64,000 bases of DNA from positions 1,302,001 to 1,366,000 of the forward strand of contig NZ_AP024202.1 in the NCBI RefSeq assembly GCF_021654855.1, written 5' to 3'. Positions 8,685-18,236 of this stretch are shown here, piece by piece (within the stretch, counting starts at the first letter, position 1; the number at the start of each line of letters is the position of its first letter). Below the pieces are notes generated by a model. The model searched no databases, was not told the origin of the DNA, and saw only the letters and a list, made by a program, of their open reading frames with translations. The DNA is from Thiomicrorhabdus immobilis (lineage in GTDB: Bacteria > Pseudomonadota > Gammaproteobacteria > Thiomicrospirales > Thiomicrospiraceae). The position numbers were made by a program, and so were the translations under genes.

Positions 8685-8875
8685 AATGAACTCAACTCAA
8701 ATGAATTTGGTTTAAAAAAATTGAGAGTATTATCGCATTGCATAGCATGAGAAACCAGGCCATTTAGCCACACTTGTTTAGCAATAAAATCTTTTAGTGA
8801 AAATAGCGGTCTATAGGGTTAAAAACTCGTTAAAATAATTTCCTACAAAAATAACATAAGAATACTGGCACACCA

Positions 8876-11032
8876 ATGAATCCTATCCAGACACTTTATG
8901 ATGAAGTATTCAAAGATTTTACCTTAACAGAAGTTCAACATGACCGTTGCATGCAAGCTTGTGGAATGGCTCTTGAAGCGGATAACCTGCCTGAAAAAGG
9001 CCGAGTACGCGGTTACGCTGTCGCACAAATACTGGCCTCTCTCAAGCTGGATGAGGAGACCCTGATAGCTGCTTTAGTCAGCGATGCCAATCTTGAAGCC
9101 ATCTATCCGATTGAGAACATCGTTGAGCAGTTTGGTAAAGCCACCGCTAAATTGGTTGAAGGGATACGAAAGCTTAATAAGTTTAAAGATTTTGATATCG
9201 AACGTAAGTCGGATGATGTACAGAATGAGCGCTTAAGACAAATGTTGCTCGCCATGACGTCTGATATCAGAATCATGATAATGAAACTGGCTTACCGTGT
9301 AGCACGTCTTAGAGACCTTAAACACGAGAGTGAAGAGGTGCGCCATCAGATTGCCGCCGAAACCGAGCTGATATTCTCACCGTTGGCGAATCGTTTGGGG
9401 ATTGCCCAACTTAAATGGGAATTGGAAGACCTCTCTTTTCGCTACCTTCACCCGGAAGAATATAAGAACATCGCAAGTCAGTTACAGTCCAAACGTTCAG
9501 AACGTGAAAACTACATAAAGATTGTTCTGGATACGCTTGATGAAATGCTTAAGCAACATCATATCAATGCCAAAATCTCCGGCAGACCCAAGCATATTTA
9601 CAGCATCTGGAAGAAGATGAAACGCAAAGTGCTGCCAATTGAAGAGCTGTATGATCTGCGTGCCGTGCGTATCTACGTTGACAATATTCAGATGTGTTAT
9701 GAAACATTAGGGCTTATCCATAGTCGCTGGAACTATGTGCGCCATGAATTTGACGACTATATAGCCACTCCCAAAGAAAACGGCTACCAATCGATCCATA
9801 CAGTCATTATCGGCCCGGAAGGAAAAACTGTTGAGATTCAGATTCGCACCCTTGAAATGCATCACAATGCAGAATACGGTGTCGCTGCTCACTGGCGTTA
9901 TAAAGAAGGTGGAAAAAGCACCTTTGACGAGAACCTGGAGCGGAGCATTGCCAATGTAAGACAGTTGCTGGAAAACTCGGATGATCCCGATATTTTCAAA
10001 GAGATCAGCACCGAGCTCCAGAGTAAACATATTTACATCATGACTCCGCAAAATGAGATCATCACTCTCAGACAAGGGGCTACCCCGCTCGACTTTGCCT
10101 ATCAAATCCATACCGAGTTAGGCCATCGTTGTCGAGGTGCCAAAGTCAATGGACGAATTCAACCGTTGAGTTATGTTTTGAATACCGGTGATAAGGTTGA
10201 GGTTTTAACCATCAAAAATGGTGAACCAAGTCGTAACTGGCTGAACCCTAACCTCGGCTACCTAACAAGCTCTAGTGCGAGAAACAAAGTTAGAAACTGG
10301 TTTAATAAACAGAATAAAGCCGAGAACATCACAACCGGTGAATCTTTATTTAACCGAGAAGTTAAGCGTTTACATGCGGAAACGGTCTCAAGCAAAAAAG
10401 TAGCGGAACGTTTCAAGCTGGAATCGGTTGAAACTCTATTTGAGGATATTGGTAAGGGACGAATCAATGAACGTCAACTTACCAATGCAATACAATCTGA
10501 GCTACGACCAGAAAGAACTCAAAACAGACAGCAGCGTATCTTCAGTTTCGAACAGTCGGCTGAAAAAATTGAGCAAGCTCGGGCTTATGTCATTGGTGCG
10601 GTACATTTGACCACCAATCTGGCGCCTTGTTGTGAGCCTAGACCGTATGACGATATTGTCGGCTTTGTTACCCGTGGGCGCGGGATTACCGTGCATAAGC
10701 ATGATTGTCCCAATATCCTAAACTTATCGCATGATGATCAGCGTCGGATTATTGAGGTTTCTTGGGATAAAAACCAGGCTGAACAGCCATGCTTTACGGC
10801 GGATCTTCAGGTTATCGCTTTTGACCGTAAAGGCTTGTTAAGGGATGTTATGGCAACCCTGACGGATTTGGATATCAACTTGATTGCTTCGCAAACCAAA
10901 ACCAATACCCAAGAAAACAGCGTTTTGATGAATCTGACCCTGGAGTTGGATTACTCAACCAACCTGGGTGACTTGTTGGATCATATTGAGATCATTCCAA
11001 ACGTCGAATCGGTATCCATTAAAACGGACTGA
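8876..11032 (+). CDS. relA: GTP pyrophosphokinase RelA, (p)ppGpp synthetase with degenerate hydrolase domain
   Basis: This 718-aa long RSH protein makes the stringent-response alarmone at stalled ribosomes. The N-terminal HD region is degenerate: the His-Asp pair expected in bifunctional enzymes is replaced by AALVSDAN (65-72). The synthetase domain (about 210-350) has EFDD at 291-294, the RelA-type acidic motif (SpoT has RxKD), followed by ENGYQSIHT. TGS (about 390-450), a cysteine/histidine zinc-finger region (APCCEPRPYDDIVGF) and a C-terminal ACT domain follow. It is therefore the synthetase-only RelA. It faces a tRNA array whose promoter looks stringently controlled. Confidence 0.95.
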   Translation: MNPIQTLYDEVFKDFTLTEVQHDRCMQACGMALEADNLPEKGRVRGYAVAQILASLKLDEETLIAALVSDANLEAIYPIENIVEQFGKATAKLVEGIRKLNKFKDFDIERKSDDVQNERLRQMLLAMTSDIRIMIMKLAYRVARLRDLKHESEEVRHQIAAETELIFSPLANRLGIAQLKWELEDLSFRYLHPEEYKNIASQLQSKRSERENYIKIVLDTLDEMLKQHHINAKISGRPKHIYSIWKKMKRKVLPIEELYDLRAVRIYVDNIQMCYETLGLIHSRWNYVRHEFDDYIATPKENGYQSIHTVIIGPEGKTVEIQIRTLEMHHNAEYGVAAHWRYKEGGKSTFDENLERSIANVRQLLENSDDPDIFKEISTELQSKHIYIMTPQNEIITLRQGATPLDFAYQIHTELGHRCRGAKVNGRIQPLSYVLNTGDKVEVLTIKNGEPSRNWLNPNLGYLTSSSARNKVRNWFNKQNKAENITTGESLFNREVKRLHAETVSSKKVAERFKLESVETLFEDIGKGRINERQLTNAIQSELRPERTQNRQQRIFSFEQSAEKIEQARAYVIGAVHLTTNLAPCCEPRPYDDIVGFVTRGRGITVHKHDCPNILNLSHDDQRRIIEVSWDKNQAEQPCFTADLQVIAFDRKGLLRDVMATLTDLDINLIASQTKTNTQENSVLMNLTLELDYSTNLGDLLDHIEIIPNVESVSIKTD

Positions 11033-11054
11033 TTATTCTTCCGTAAAATTTATC

Positions 11055-11066
11055 ACCAGGCCTGGT
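11055..11066. repeat. Exact palindrome ACCAGGCCTGGT
   Basis: Perfect 12-bp copy 23 nt after the relA stop codon. Flanks AAAATTTATC and AAGTTTG extend the pairing only imperfectly, so the hairpin is weaker than at 25456 or 45716. Confidence 0.9.
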
Positions 11067-11313
11067 AAGTTTGTCTCCGATTTAAGGCAGCGAACAGGCC
11101 GCCTTCCTCTATATATGCCTAATACACACACCTCTAAACAGCCCCTATTTTCTATCTTAAAAGCAAGTCATTCTGGATATTGTTTGTTTTTTAGTTAGAC
11201 AGCTATGTGTAAATTGATTTACCAGGAAAGAGATTGAGTGAACTACTTTAGTCATCGAAATTGACTGGCCTGAATATGGAATAAGCTAGCTGGTTTAGAA
11301 AACGCTAGGCAAT

Positions 11314-11347
11314 AAAAAACCCGCTAACGATTACTCATTAGCGGGTT
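11314..11347 (-). terminator. Terminator of the tRNA array
   Basis: AACCCGCTAA (11318-11327) pairs with TTAGCGGGTT (11338-11347). The A-run at 11314-11319 becomes a T-run on the reverse strand, directly after the last tRNA. Confidence 0.85.
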
Positions 11348-11355
11348 TATTTATA

Positions 11356-11431
11356 TGGCGTCCCGTAGGGGAGTCGAACCCCTGTTACAGCCGTGAAAGG
11401 GCCGTGTCCTAGGCCTCTAGACGAACGGGAC
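11356..11431 (-). tRNA. tRNA-Glu (TTC), copy 1
   Basis: 76 nt on the reverse strand with encoded CCA end, 7-bp acceptor starting GTCCCG, TTCGACTCC T-loop region and anticodon loop CCTTTCACG (anticodon TTC). It is identical over its length to the second copy at 11636-11711. It is the last gene of the Ala-Glu-Gly-Glu array. Confidence 0.96.
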
Positions 11432-11556
11432 AGATTGTTGTTAAATTTAGTAACTTGAAAACAAGTTGTAAACTTAACGAGTTCTAACACTCTCCAAAGA
11501 GAGAATTAAAGTCTGTTGATGATTGTTATGGCCTAGGTCATCAACACACTCGAAAT

Positions 11557-11631
11557 TGGAGCGGGAAACGAGGATCGAACTCGCGACCCCAACCTTGGCA
11601 AGGTTGTGCTCTACCGCTGAGCTATTCCCGC
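11557..11631 (-). tRNA. tRNA-Gly (GCC)
   Basis: 75 nt on the reverse strand, acceptor GCGGGAA, D-arm TAGCTCAGCGGTAGAGC, anticodon loop with GCC (CTTGCCAAG), T-arm GTTCGATCC and encoded CCA. It lies between the two tRNA-Glu genes. Confidence 0.96.
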
Positions 11632-11635
11632 ATAG

Positions 11636-11711
11636 TGGCGTCCCGTAGGGGAGTCGAACCCCTGTTACAGCCGTGAAAGGGCCGTGTCCTAGGCCTCTAG
11701 ACGAACGGGAC
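11636..11711 (-). tRNA. tRNA-Glu (TTC), copy 2
   Basis: Identical in sequence to the copy at 11356-11431, with anticodon TTC and encoded CCA. Only 4 nt separate it from the tRNA-Gly gene. The gltX gene for its cognate synthetase lies upstream on the same strand. Confidence 0.96.
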
Positions 11712-11800
11712 ACTATATGTGATAAAACCAGGTTTTATCGATTGCCATCAGATAAAGATACTCGGCCTAGTGAGTTCCTGATGGACTATAATTATCAACT

Positions 11801-11876
11801 TGGTGGAGCTAAGCGGGATCGAACCGCTGACCTCAACACTGCCAGTGTTGCGCTCTCCCAGCTGAGCTATAGCCCC
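11801..11876 (-). tRNA. tRNA-Ala (GGC)
   Basis: 76 nt on the reverse strand, acceptor GGGGCTA, D-arm TAGCTCAGCTGGGAGAGC, anticodon loop CACTGGCAGTG (anticodon GGC), T-arm GTTCGATCC and encoded CCA. It is the first gene after the promoter at 11895-11922. Confidence 0.96.
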
Positions 11877-11894
11877 TCGAGCTGATGGGTGCGT

Positions 11895-11922
11895 ATTATA
11901 TAGAGTTGCACCCTTTCGTCAA
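11895..11922 (-). promoter_or_regulatory. Sigma-70 promoter of the tRNA array with GC-rich discriminator
   Basis: On the reverse strand TTGACG (-35, 11917-11922) and TATAAT (-10, 11895-11900) are spaced by 16 nt. They are followed by the GC-rich ACGCACCC before the tRNA-Ala gene. A GC-rich discriminator is typical of stable-RNA promoters inhibited by ppGpp and DksA; the regulation itself is inferred. Confidence 0.8.
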
Positions 11923-12047
11923 GTATAAATTGTAAAAAAAATGACACTTTTTTTAAATAAAATCACTTAATGAATTGAATGCGCACTAAGTGATTGTTTG
12001 TTGGTAACAATTTAAGACGCCACAAAATCCAACGAATCAAAAAATAC

Positions 12048-12082
12048 AAAAAAGCCGCTCAAGATTTTTGTCTTGAACGGCT
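12048..12082 (-). terminator. Terminator of gltX
   Basis: AGCCGCTCAAGA and TCTTGAACGGCT pair with one mismatch around a T-rich loop. The A-run at 12048-12053 gives a T-run on the reverse strand about 80-115 nt after the gltX stop. Confidence 0.8.
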
Positions 12083-12162
12083 CTGTAAATCAAAAAAGAA
12101 AATCAAATACAATTCTTAAAATTCTGGATTGAACTCGATTCTTTTAATTTTCATGAAGAATA

Positions 12163-13575
12163 CTATTGTGACTCTTTACGTTTCTCAATAAAGTCTAACG
12201 CCATATTCAGACGCATCATACAACGCTCTTTACCAATCAGCTCTGCCGTTGCATCAATGGCCGGTGATTGACCACCACCAGTAATCGCAACACGCAATGG
12301 CATCCCTACCTTACCCATCCCTACTTCAAGTGCTTCAGCGGTGGCGTTGATCTCATTATGAATTGCCTCAGCGTTCCATTCTTGCAACGCACTCAATTTT
12401 TCTAAAACCAGGCGCAATGCCTCTTCAGCAACGGGACGGAGATGTTTTTTGGCCGCATCAGCTTCAAACTCTTCAAAGTCACGGTAGAAGTAAACCGAAC
12501 CTTGAGCCATCTCAACCAACGTTTTCGCTCTGTCACGTAATAGATTAGCCACATCGGATAACGCTGGCCCTTGAGTTAAATCACAACCTAACTGCGCTAC
12601 AAAAGGCGACAGGTGAGTTGCCAAATGCTCTGCGGGTGCGTTTTTTATGTGCTGTTCATTAATCCATGTCAATTTCGCGGTATCGAAGGTTGATGGAGAG
12701 CTGTTAACGGAATCTAAATCGAAGTACTTCACCATCTCATCAATCGAGAAAACTTCTTGATCACCATAAGACCATCCTAAACGAACAAGATAGTTCAATA
12801 GCGCCTCAGGCAGAAAGCCCTGCTCTTTATACTGAAGAACACTCACAGCCCCGTGACGTTTGGATAAACGGCTACCATCTTCACCCAACACCATTGGAAT
12901 GTGTGCGAATTTAGGAACTTCTGCGCCAATGGCCTTATACAAGTTGATTTGACGCGGTGTATTGTTTAGGTGGTCATCACCACGGATAACATGGGTCATT
13001 CCCATATCCCAGTCATCGACTACCACGGTAAAATTATAGGTTGGAGTGCCGTCTGGACGTGCGATGATTAAATCATCCAGCTCTTTGTTATTGATAACAA
13101 CCTGTCCTTTGACGAGGTCGTCAATCACAACATCACCATCAATTGGGTTTTTGAAACGGATAACGGGGTCAATGCCTGTGGGCGGTTCTCCAGTAAAATC
13201 ACGATAGCGACCATCATAACGAGGTTTCTCTCCCGCCGCTTTTTGAGCTTCACGCATAACATCCAACTCTTCGGGAGTGGCATAGCAATAATAAGCCAGG
13301 CCTTTATCAAACAGTTGCTGAATCACCTCTTTATAGCGTTCAAAGCGATGAGTTTGATAGATCGGTCCGTGATCGTAGTCCAGTCCTAGCCAGCTCATGC
13401 CTTCTAAAATCGCATTAACAGACTCTTCAGTTGAGCGTTCCAAGTCAGTATCTTCAATACGTAGCGTAAATTCACCACCTTGTTTTTTGGCATAAAGCCA
13501 TGAATAAAGGGCTGTTCTAACGCCACCGATATGTAAATAACCGGTTGGACTTGGTGCAAATCGAGTACGAATCAC
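12163..13575 (-). CDS. gltX: Glutamyl-tRNA synthetase
   Basis: A class I synthetase charging tRNA-Glu. The 470-aa protein shows [13 protein letters not shown] (HIGH motif at residues 15-18), the zinc-region [10 protein letters not shown]-type segment ([10 protein letters not shown]), [12 protein letters not shown], and the KMSKS-equivalent SRLSKRHG. The start is GTG at 13573-13575, chosen because [10 protein letters not shown] is the family N-terminus and a GGAG sits about 8 nt upstream. It lies upstream of an array with two tRNA-Glu genes on the same strand, but a terminator and a separate promoter lie between, so they are probably independent units. Confidence 0.97.
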   Translation of the reverse strand: MIRTRFAPSPTGYLHIGGVRTALYSWLYAKKQGGEFTLRIEDTDLERSTEESVNAILEGMSWLGLDYDHGPIYQTHRFERYKEVIQQLFDKGLAYYCYATPEELDVMREAQKAAGEKPRYDGRYRDFTGEPPTGIDPVIRFKNPIDGDVVIDDLVKGQVVINNKELDDLIIARPDGTPTYNFTVVVDDWDMGMTHVIRGDDHLNNTPRQINLYKAIGAEVPKFAHIPMVLGEDGSRLSKRHGAVSVLQYKEQGFLPEALLNYLVRLGWSYGDQEVFSIDEMVKYFDLDSVNSSPSTFDTAKLTWINEQHIKNAPAEHLATHLSPFVAQLGCDLTQGPALSDVANLLRDRAKTLVEMAQGSVYFYRDFEEFEADAAKKHLRPVAEEALRLVLEKLSALQEWNAEAIHNEINATAEALEVGMGKVGMPLRVAITGGGQSPAIDATAELIGKERCMMRLNMALDFIEKRKESQ

Positions 13576-13722
13576 TGGTAGACTCCAAAAATTTAGATAA
13601 TCAAAAAAAGCACATTATAAACGCTGAGAGAGTAGCGAGAAATTGAAAATTGAGATATCTATAAAATTAGTTATGGAGAGGCTGTAAATAGCTTTTATAG
13701 CAGAGGAAATAACCGGCAGGAA

Positions 13723-14763
13723 TCAATAGTTAGTATCGGAACGTATAAAAACCAAAACTTCCTTAAAAAGCCAATAACTCAATAATAAAATCAGGCTTAA
13801 TAAACCAACAAAGACAACGGCACTAAATATCGCAAGGTAAATGTTTTCAAGAGCCTGCGCCAGATACTGAGAGGCCAGCCCATAAGCGGCCAATGGATAG
13901 ACATATGACCACCCCGCCATACTTAAGCCACCGCCAACAAAGAACCGATAATTAACCAGCCAAATCAGCAGCATGACTGAAGCGAAACCATAGCTCAACC
14001 AGCTAAGGATACCCACTGAATCTAGGGTGATAATGCCATTGGCAATATAGGCATCAGAAATGAATAGTGATGCGACACACCCTAAAGAAGGAGGTGCCAG
14101 AAAGATAAACAGACTAGGTCTCAACGGGGCTTGCAATGCTTGGCTAAAAATCAAGCGGTAAAAAAGCGAGGTTGAAAAAACGATCCAAAGAAACAACGCA
14201 ACAGCAAAAAAGAAGTGGCTAACCTCATAAATCCACGTATTTTGTTGGGTGCCAAATGAACCCATCAAGGCAATGACGATAATAAAGTTGGCGGAGAGTA
14301 ATATGAACCAAGTCGGTTTGTGATGGTTGAGCTGAAGATTATCATCAAACAACCAGCCGTTGAGCAAGAACAAGTTAAGCATGAAATGCGCGCTGGCAAC
14401 GAAAACAATGGCATAAAACAATCCGGACAACCAGGCCGGGTCAAGCAGATAATAACCATCTAAAACCTGGTAAAGACTCATTAAAAAAAGAATGGTTGTC
14501 AAACTAACGGCTGGCAGGAATGAGCGTCTAAAAGGATCGTACCACTCCTTAATCAGGTTATTCCTATACCCAGATCGGATTAAATGCCAAACATAATGTG
14601 TTGAAACAATAAAGAAAACCACCCAGCCGTAGATTAATATCGCAATTGAAATATCCATCTCCAGATTAAACAGCTCCATAAGGTGGCGGGCGTTCAAGCC
14701 TGCTCCAATCAACCCCATGGGCATGCCAAAATATAGAATACTGGGTAAATAATTTAAGCGCAA
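13723..14763 (-). CDS. TDT/SLAC1-type membrane transporter (TehA-like)
   Basis: This 346-aa protein consists almost entirely of about ten transmembrane helices with short loops. Features of the tellurite-resistance/dicarboxylate (TDT, SLAC1) family are the LFYRLIF...LRPSLFIFLAPPSLG segment, the YVYPLAAYGLAS helix near the end, and the overall length. Members carry small anions. The substrate cannot be read from the sequence. It is divergent from a second member of the same family (14959-15948), with about 195 nt between them. Confidence 0.8.
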   Translation of the reverse strand: MRLNYLPSILYFGMPMGLIGAGLNARHLMELFNLEMDISIAILIYGWVVFFIVSTHYVWHLIRSGYRNNLIKEWYDPFRRSFLPAVSLTTILFLMSLYQVLDGYYLLDPAWLSGLFYAIVFVASAHFMLNLFLLNGWLFDDNLQLNHHKPTWFILLSANFIIVIALMGSFGTQQNTWIYEVSHFFFAVALFLWIVFSTSLFYRLIFSQALQAPLRPSLFIFLAPPSLGCVASLFISDAYIANGIITLDSVGILSWLSYGFASVMLLIWLVNYRFFVGGGLSMAGWSYVYPLAAYGLASQYLAQALENIYLAIFSAVVFVGLLSLILLLSYWLFKEVLVFIRSDTNY

Positions 14764-14958
14764 AATCTAAACCTAAGTAAGTGAATAGGATTTTTATAAA
14801 GGTTTAATTATATTAATCCTTATTAATAATAGTGAGTATTTTGAGTATAAATCTCATTCATCTTGGTAAAAAGCTTATCAATTGCGTTTAAAGCGGAAAT
14901 CTGTCTTATAATGCTTAACAAAATCAGAATATAAATTACGAATTCTTAGAGTGTGTAT

Positions 14959-15948
14959 ATGTCTAATCATCAGTTAAATAGCCGAATTGCTTATTTTCCT
15001 ATCAACCTTTTTGGAGCGGTAATGGGATTAAGCGGTTTGACTCTCGGATTGCAGTCAGCGCATGAACAACTGGGAATATCCATCACCTTTTTTTACAGCT
15101 TGGCCTTAATAACCACAAGCCTTTTCCTCGTTTTTTCAACAATCTACTCGATTAAGTTATTAAAGCATTCAAACCACGTTATTGCCGAATTTAACCACCC
15201 GGTGTTACTGCACTTTTTTCCCACCTTCAGCATTAGCTTACTTTTGCTTAGTTTGATTTTTAAAGATATCGCGTTTGATTTAGCTCAAATCATGTGGGGA
15301 GTTGGCAGCATCATTCAATTTTCTTTATTGATTTATATCTTAAGTAACTGGATACACCATGAAAAATGGCAGATCACCGATATGAACCCGGCTTGGTTCA
15401 TTCCAGTGGTTGGCGCAATTGTCGTTCCACTTGGTGCGGTACATTTTGCCAATGTTGAATTGGGTTGGTTCTTTTTTAGTATCGGCTTGGTTTTTTGGAT
15501 CATCTTAAGTAGCATTGTAATGTACCGCCTGTTTTTCCATCCACCCATGTTAAAACTACTTGAGCCGACCCTGTTTATCTTAATTGCTCCACCCTCTGTA
15601 GGATTCATCTCTTATATGAGTCTACAAGGCATGGCCGGTGTTGATGAGTTTGCCCGAATCCTGTATTACATCGGGCTCTTCATGACCCTGCTTTTACTGA
15701 GCCAAGTCGCACGTTTCATCAGGATTCCTTTTTCATTGGCATGGTGGGCGTATACTTTCCCTTTAGCGGCAATCTCTTTGGCAAGTTTCGTGATGTACCA
15801 ACAATTAGGTCTGATTCTATATAGTTATATAGCCAGTTTTTTACTGGCAATCTTGTCAGCCCTGATTTTGCATTTAACCTTAAAAACGCTAATTGCGATT
15901 AAAAATAAAAAACTTTGCATGCCGCCACCTGCAAAACCTGCCGATTAA
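14959..15948 (+). CDS. TDT/SLAC1-type membrane transporter, divergent paralogue
   Basis: This protein of about 329 aa has ten predicted helices and the same landmarks as the divergent neighbour: MYRLFFHPPM, PTLFILIAPPSVGF and WWAYTFPLAAISLAS. The ATG at 14959 is preferred over an in-frame GTG two codons earlier because TTAGAG lies at the right distance. The two proteins are clearly related but not recent duplicates. The conserved APPS signature suggests both are functional anion channels or exporters. The M61 protease gene follows 49 nt downstream on the same strand. Confidence 0.8.
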   Translation: MSNHQLNSRIAYFPINLFGAVMGLSGLTLGLQSAHEQLGISITFFYSLALITTSLFLVFSTIYSIKLLKHSNHVIAEFNHPVLLHFFPTFSISLLLLSLIFKDIAFDLAQIMWGVGSIIQFSLLIYILSNWIHHEKWQITDMNPAWFIPVVGAIVVPLGAVHFANVELGWFFFSIGLVFWIILSSIVMYRLFFHPPMLKLLEPTLFILIAPPSVGFISYMSLQGMAGVDEFARILYYIGLFMTLLLLSQVARFIRIPFSLAWWAYTFPLAAISLASFVMYQQLGLILYSYIASFLLAILSALILHLTLKTLIAIKNKKLCMPPPAKPAD

Positions 15949-15997
15949 CGTAATAGAGTAATATTCAAACTCAACTTTAGAGCGCCATAGACCAATT

Positions 15998-17815
15998 ATG
16001 ATTCATTACCGTATTTCTGCATTTGACCCAAAAGCCCACTACTTGAAAGTGAGTGTGCACATTGCCCAACCTGTCCAACCAGTTCAATATCTTCGTTTAC
16101 CCAACTGGATTCCTGGCAGTTATCTGATTCGTGACTTTGCTAAAAACATCACCGAATTGAATGTGACAAACAATTCGGGTAAAACGATTCATCTAGATAC
16201 GATAGATAAATCAAACTGGTCTTTTAAAAGTGATGAAGCGGTCATTATTAGCTATTACGTATACGCCTGGGATCTTTCGGTTCGAGGTGCTCACTTTGAT
16301 CAAACTCACGCATTCTTCAATGGCACATCCGCCTTTTTGGAAGTCGTTGGCCTGGAACATCAAGCTTGCCAAGTTACCATTGAACAATCCAATATCAGTC
16401 ATAAAAACCATTGGAAAGTAGCGACCGGCCTACCCAAGATTGATACAGATAAACAAGGTTTTGGCCTCTATCAAGCGGATAATTACAATGCCTTGATTGA
16501 TTACCCCGTTGAAATGGGTGCTTTTACAGAGATTCATTTTTCCGCCTGCGGTGTACCTCATACAATGGTCATTACCGGGGTATTCGATTGTGATGAATCC
16601 CGTTTAAAAGAGGATTTGATTAAAATCTGTGAAACTGAAATCAACCTGTTTGGCAGACCTGCTCCGGTAGAGGAATATCTATTTCAAGTAATGGTTACCG
16701 GGAGTGACTATGGCGGTTTGGAGCATCGCAATTCAACCGCGTTAATTTGTAGCCGGGACGACCTACCCTACAAAGGCATGCAAAAAGCAACCGATGGGTA
16801 TTTGCAGTTTTTGGAACTATGCAGCCATGAATATTTCCATACCTGGAACGTTAAACGTATTCAACCCAAGGTTTACCAAGACAGTGATTTACAAACCCCG
16901 GTTTACACCAATCAATTATGGTGGTTCGAAGGCGTCACATCTTATTACGACAGCTTGATTTTGCATCGAGCAGGCTTGGTAGATACCCCAACGTATCTAC
17001 AACTTTTAGCCAAGCAAATGACACGTGTTTATCGCATGCCGGGACGATTCAAACAGTCAGTTTCCGAGTCGAGTTGGTTAACCTGGACCAAGTTTTACCA
17101 ACAAGATGAAAATGCGCCTAACGCCATCATCAGCTATTACACTAAAGGCAGCTTGATTGCTTTAGCCCTAGATTTAACGATTCGCAAAGCAACCCAAGGT
17201 AAAAAATCCTTGGATGACATACTCCTCTATCTTTGGGAGCAGTTCGGTAAAACTCAAATTGGCATTGAGGACGGGCAAATCGAGGCGATTTGCTCACAAG
17301 TCAGCGGCGTCGATTTAAGTCAATTTTTTGAAGACTATTTATTTGGCACCAAAGACATTCCTTTCGCCGAACTTTTTGCCGAATTTGGTTATCATTTTGG
17401 TTTGCGTGCCCAATCAGGTCTGGATGACCTAGGAGGTGACCAAGGGGGGGATTTAGTCAATGACGCAGCAAATGAGTCTGTAGATTCGGCTTTGCCCAAT
17501 CATTTGGGTGCGAATATCAGCGCGACCCCGCAAGCTAGCTTGAAGATCACTCATGTCTGGCATAACCAACCCGCTTATCAAGCAGGCTTAGCTTCTGGTG
17601 ATGAAATCATCGCTCTGAATGGTTTACGTATTGCTTCCAAAGCGCAACTAGATAATCTTTTAAAGCGTCACGACAACAATCAACCACTGAGCTGTCATTA
17701 CTTTAGAAGAGATGAATTAAGAAGCACGACAATCAAGCTTGAAGCACCGTTGAAAGATAGAGTGTTTATTAGACAGGTTCCTGATGCATCCTCCAATATT
17801 AAGTGGCTATCCTAA
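15998..17815 (+). CDS. M61-family metallopeptidase with PDZ domain
   Basis: This 605-aa protein has an N-terminal beta-rich domain (residues 1-170), a gluzincin catalytic domain with zinc motif HEYFH at 277-281 followed by TWNVKRIQP, the downstream WWFEGVTSYYDSL helix that supplies the third ligand (Glu), and a C-terminal PDZ domain (about 500-590; HNQPAYQAGLASGDEIIALN). This is the layout of the glycyl aminopeptidase-like M61 family. No signal peptide is visible, so it is probably cytoplasmic. A low-complexity Gly/Asp-rich linker (around 470-490) joins catalytic and PDZ parts. Confidence 0.92.
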   Translation: MIHYRISAFDPKAHYLKVSVHIAQPVQPVQYLRLPNWIPGSYLIRDFAKNITELNVTNNSGKTIHLDTIDKSNWSFKSDEAVIISYYVYAWDLSVRGAHFDQTHAFFNGTSAFLEVVGLEHQACQVTIEQSNISHKNHWKVATGLPKIDTDKQGFGLYQADNYNALIDYPVEMGAFTEIHFSACGVPHTMVITGVFDCDESRLKEDLIKICETEINLFGRPAPVEEYLFQVMVTGSDYGGLEHRNSTALICSRDDLPYKGMQKATDGYLQFLELCSHEYFHTWNVKRIQPKVYQDSDLQTPVYTNQLWWFEGVTSYYDSLILHRAGLVDTPTYLQLLAKQMTRVYRMPGRFKQSVSESSWLTWTKFYQQDENAPNAIISYYTKGSLIALALDLTIRKATQGKKSLDDILLYLWEQFGKTQIGIEDGQIEAICSQVSGVDLSQFFEDYLFGTKDIPFAELFAEFGYHFGLRAQSGLDDLGGDQGGDLVNDAANESVDSALPNHLGANISATPQASLKITHVWHNQPAYQAGLASGDEIIALNGLRIASKAQLDNLLKRHDNNQPLSCHYFRRDELRSTTIKLEAPLKDRVFIRQVPDASSNIKWLS

Positions 17816-17907
17816 AACCAAACCTAAGCCCATGACTTTAAAGCGATTTAATATTGACTGCGTCTACTTAACATTACGTTTTTCATTTTGCAAAAGATAT
17901 AAAGAAT

Positions 17908-18129
17908 ATGCCCGAGAATAAAGAAATTTTAGAACGCCTGAACCAGCTAGAGATGAATCAAGCCTTTCATGACGATAACATCGAAGCTTTAGAGCGAACT
18001 GTTGCGATTCAACATCAAGAGATACAGTTATTAGAAAAGAAACTAATGCTGTTATCTGACTATATTAAAACCCTTAAGCAAGATGCCATTAAAGATCCGA
18101 AAGATGAGGTTCCACCTCCGCATTATTAA
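17908..18129 (+). CDS. slyX: SlyX family protein
   Basis: A 73-aa coiled-coil protein ending in PPPHY, the hallmark C-terminus of SlyX, with a heptad-rich body (IQHQEIQLLEKKLMLLSDYI). The cellular role is undefined. The length is normal. It lies between the M61 gene and a membrane-anchored unknown. Confidence 0.9.
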   Translation: MPENKEILERLNQLEMNQAFHDDNIEALERTVAIQHQEIQLLEKKLMLLSDYIKTLKQDAIKDPKDEVPPPHY

Positions 18130-18236
18130 TTTATTTGCGGGTCTGAAACAGTTGTGAATATTCTCTTTTCACCACAAATGAAGGTTAAGTTTATAATTCA
18201 AGAAGTATTTTATAAATTGGTGCTAGAATTGATGTT

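Larger units (their letters stand above)
11033..11355. other. Intergenic region between relA and the tRNA array
   Basis: No gene is seen. It holds a palindrome copy at 11055-11066, 23 nt after the relA stop, and the tRNA terminator at 11314-11347. The rest looks unstructured. Confidence 0.6.

Noticed and set aside
11356-11711. Duplicated tRNA-Glu as att site of an integrated island
   Set aside because: The copies are full-length working tRNAs with another tRNA between them; no integrase or foreign genes.
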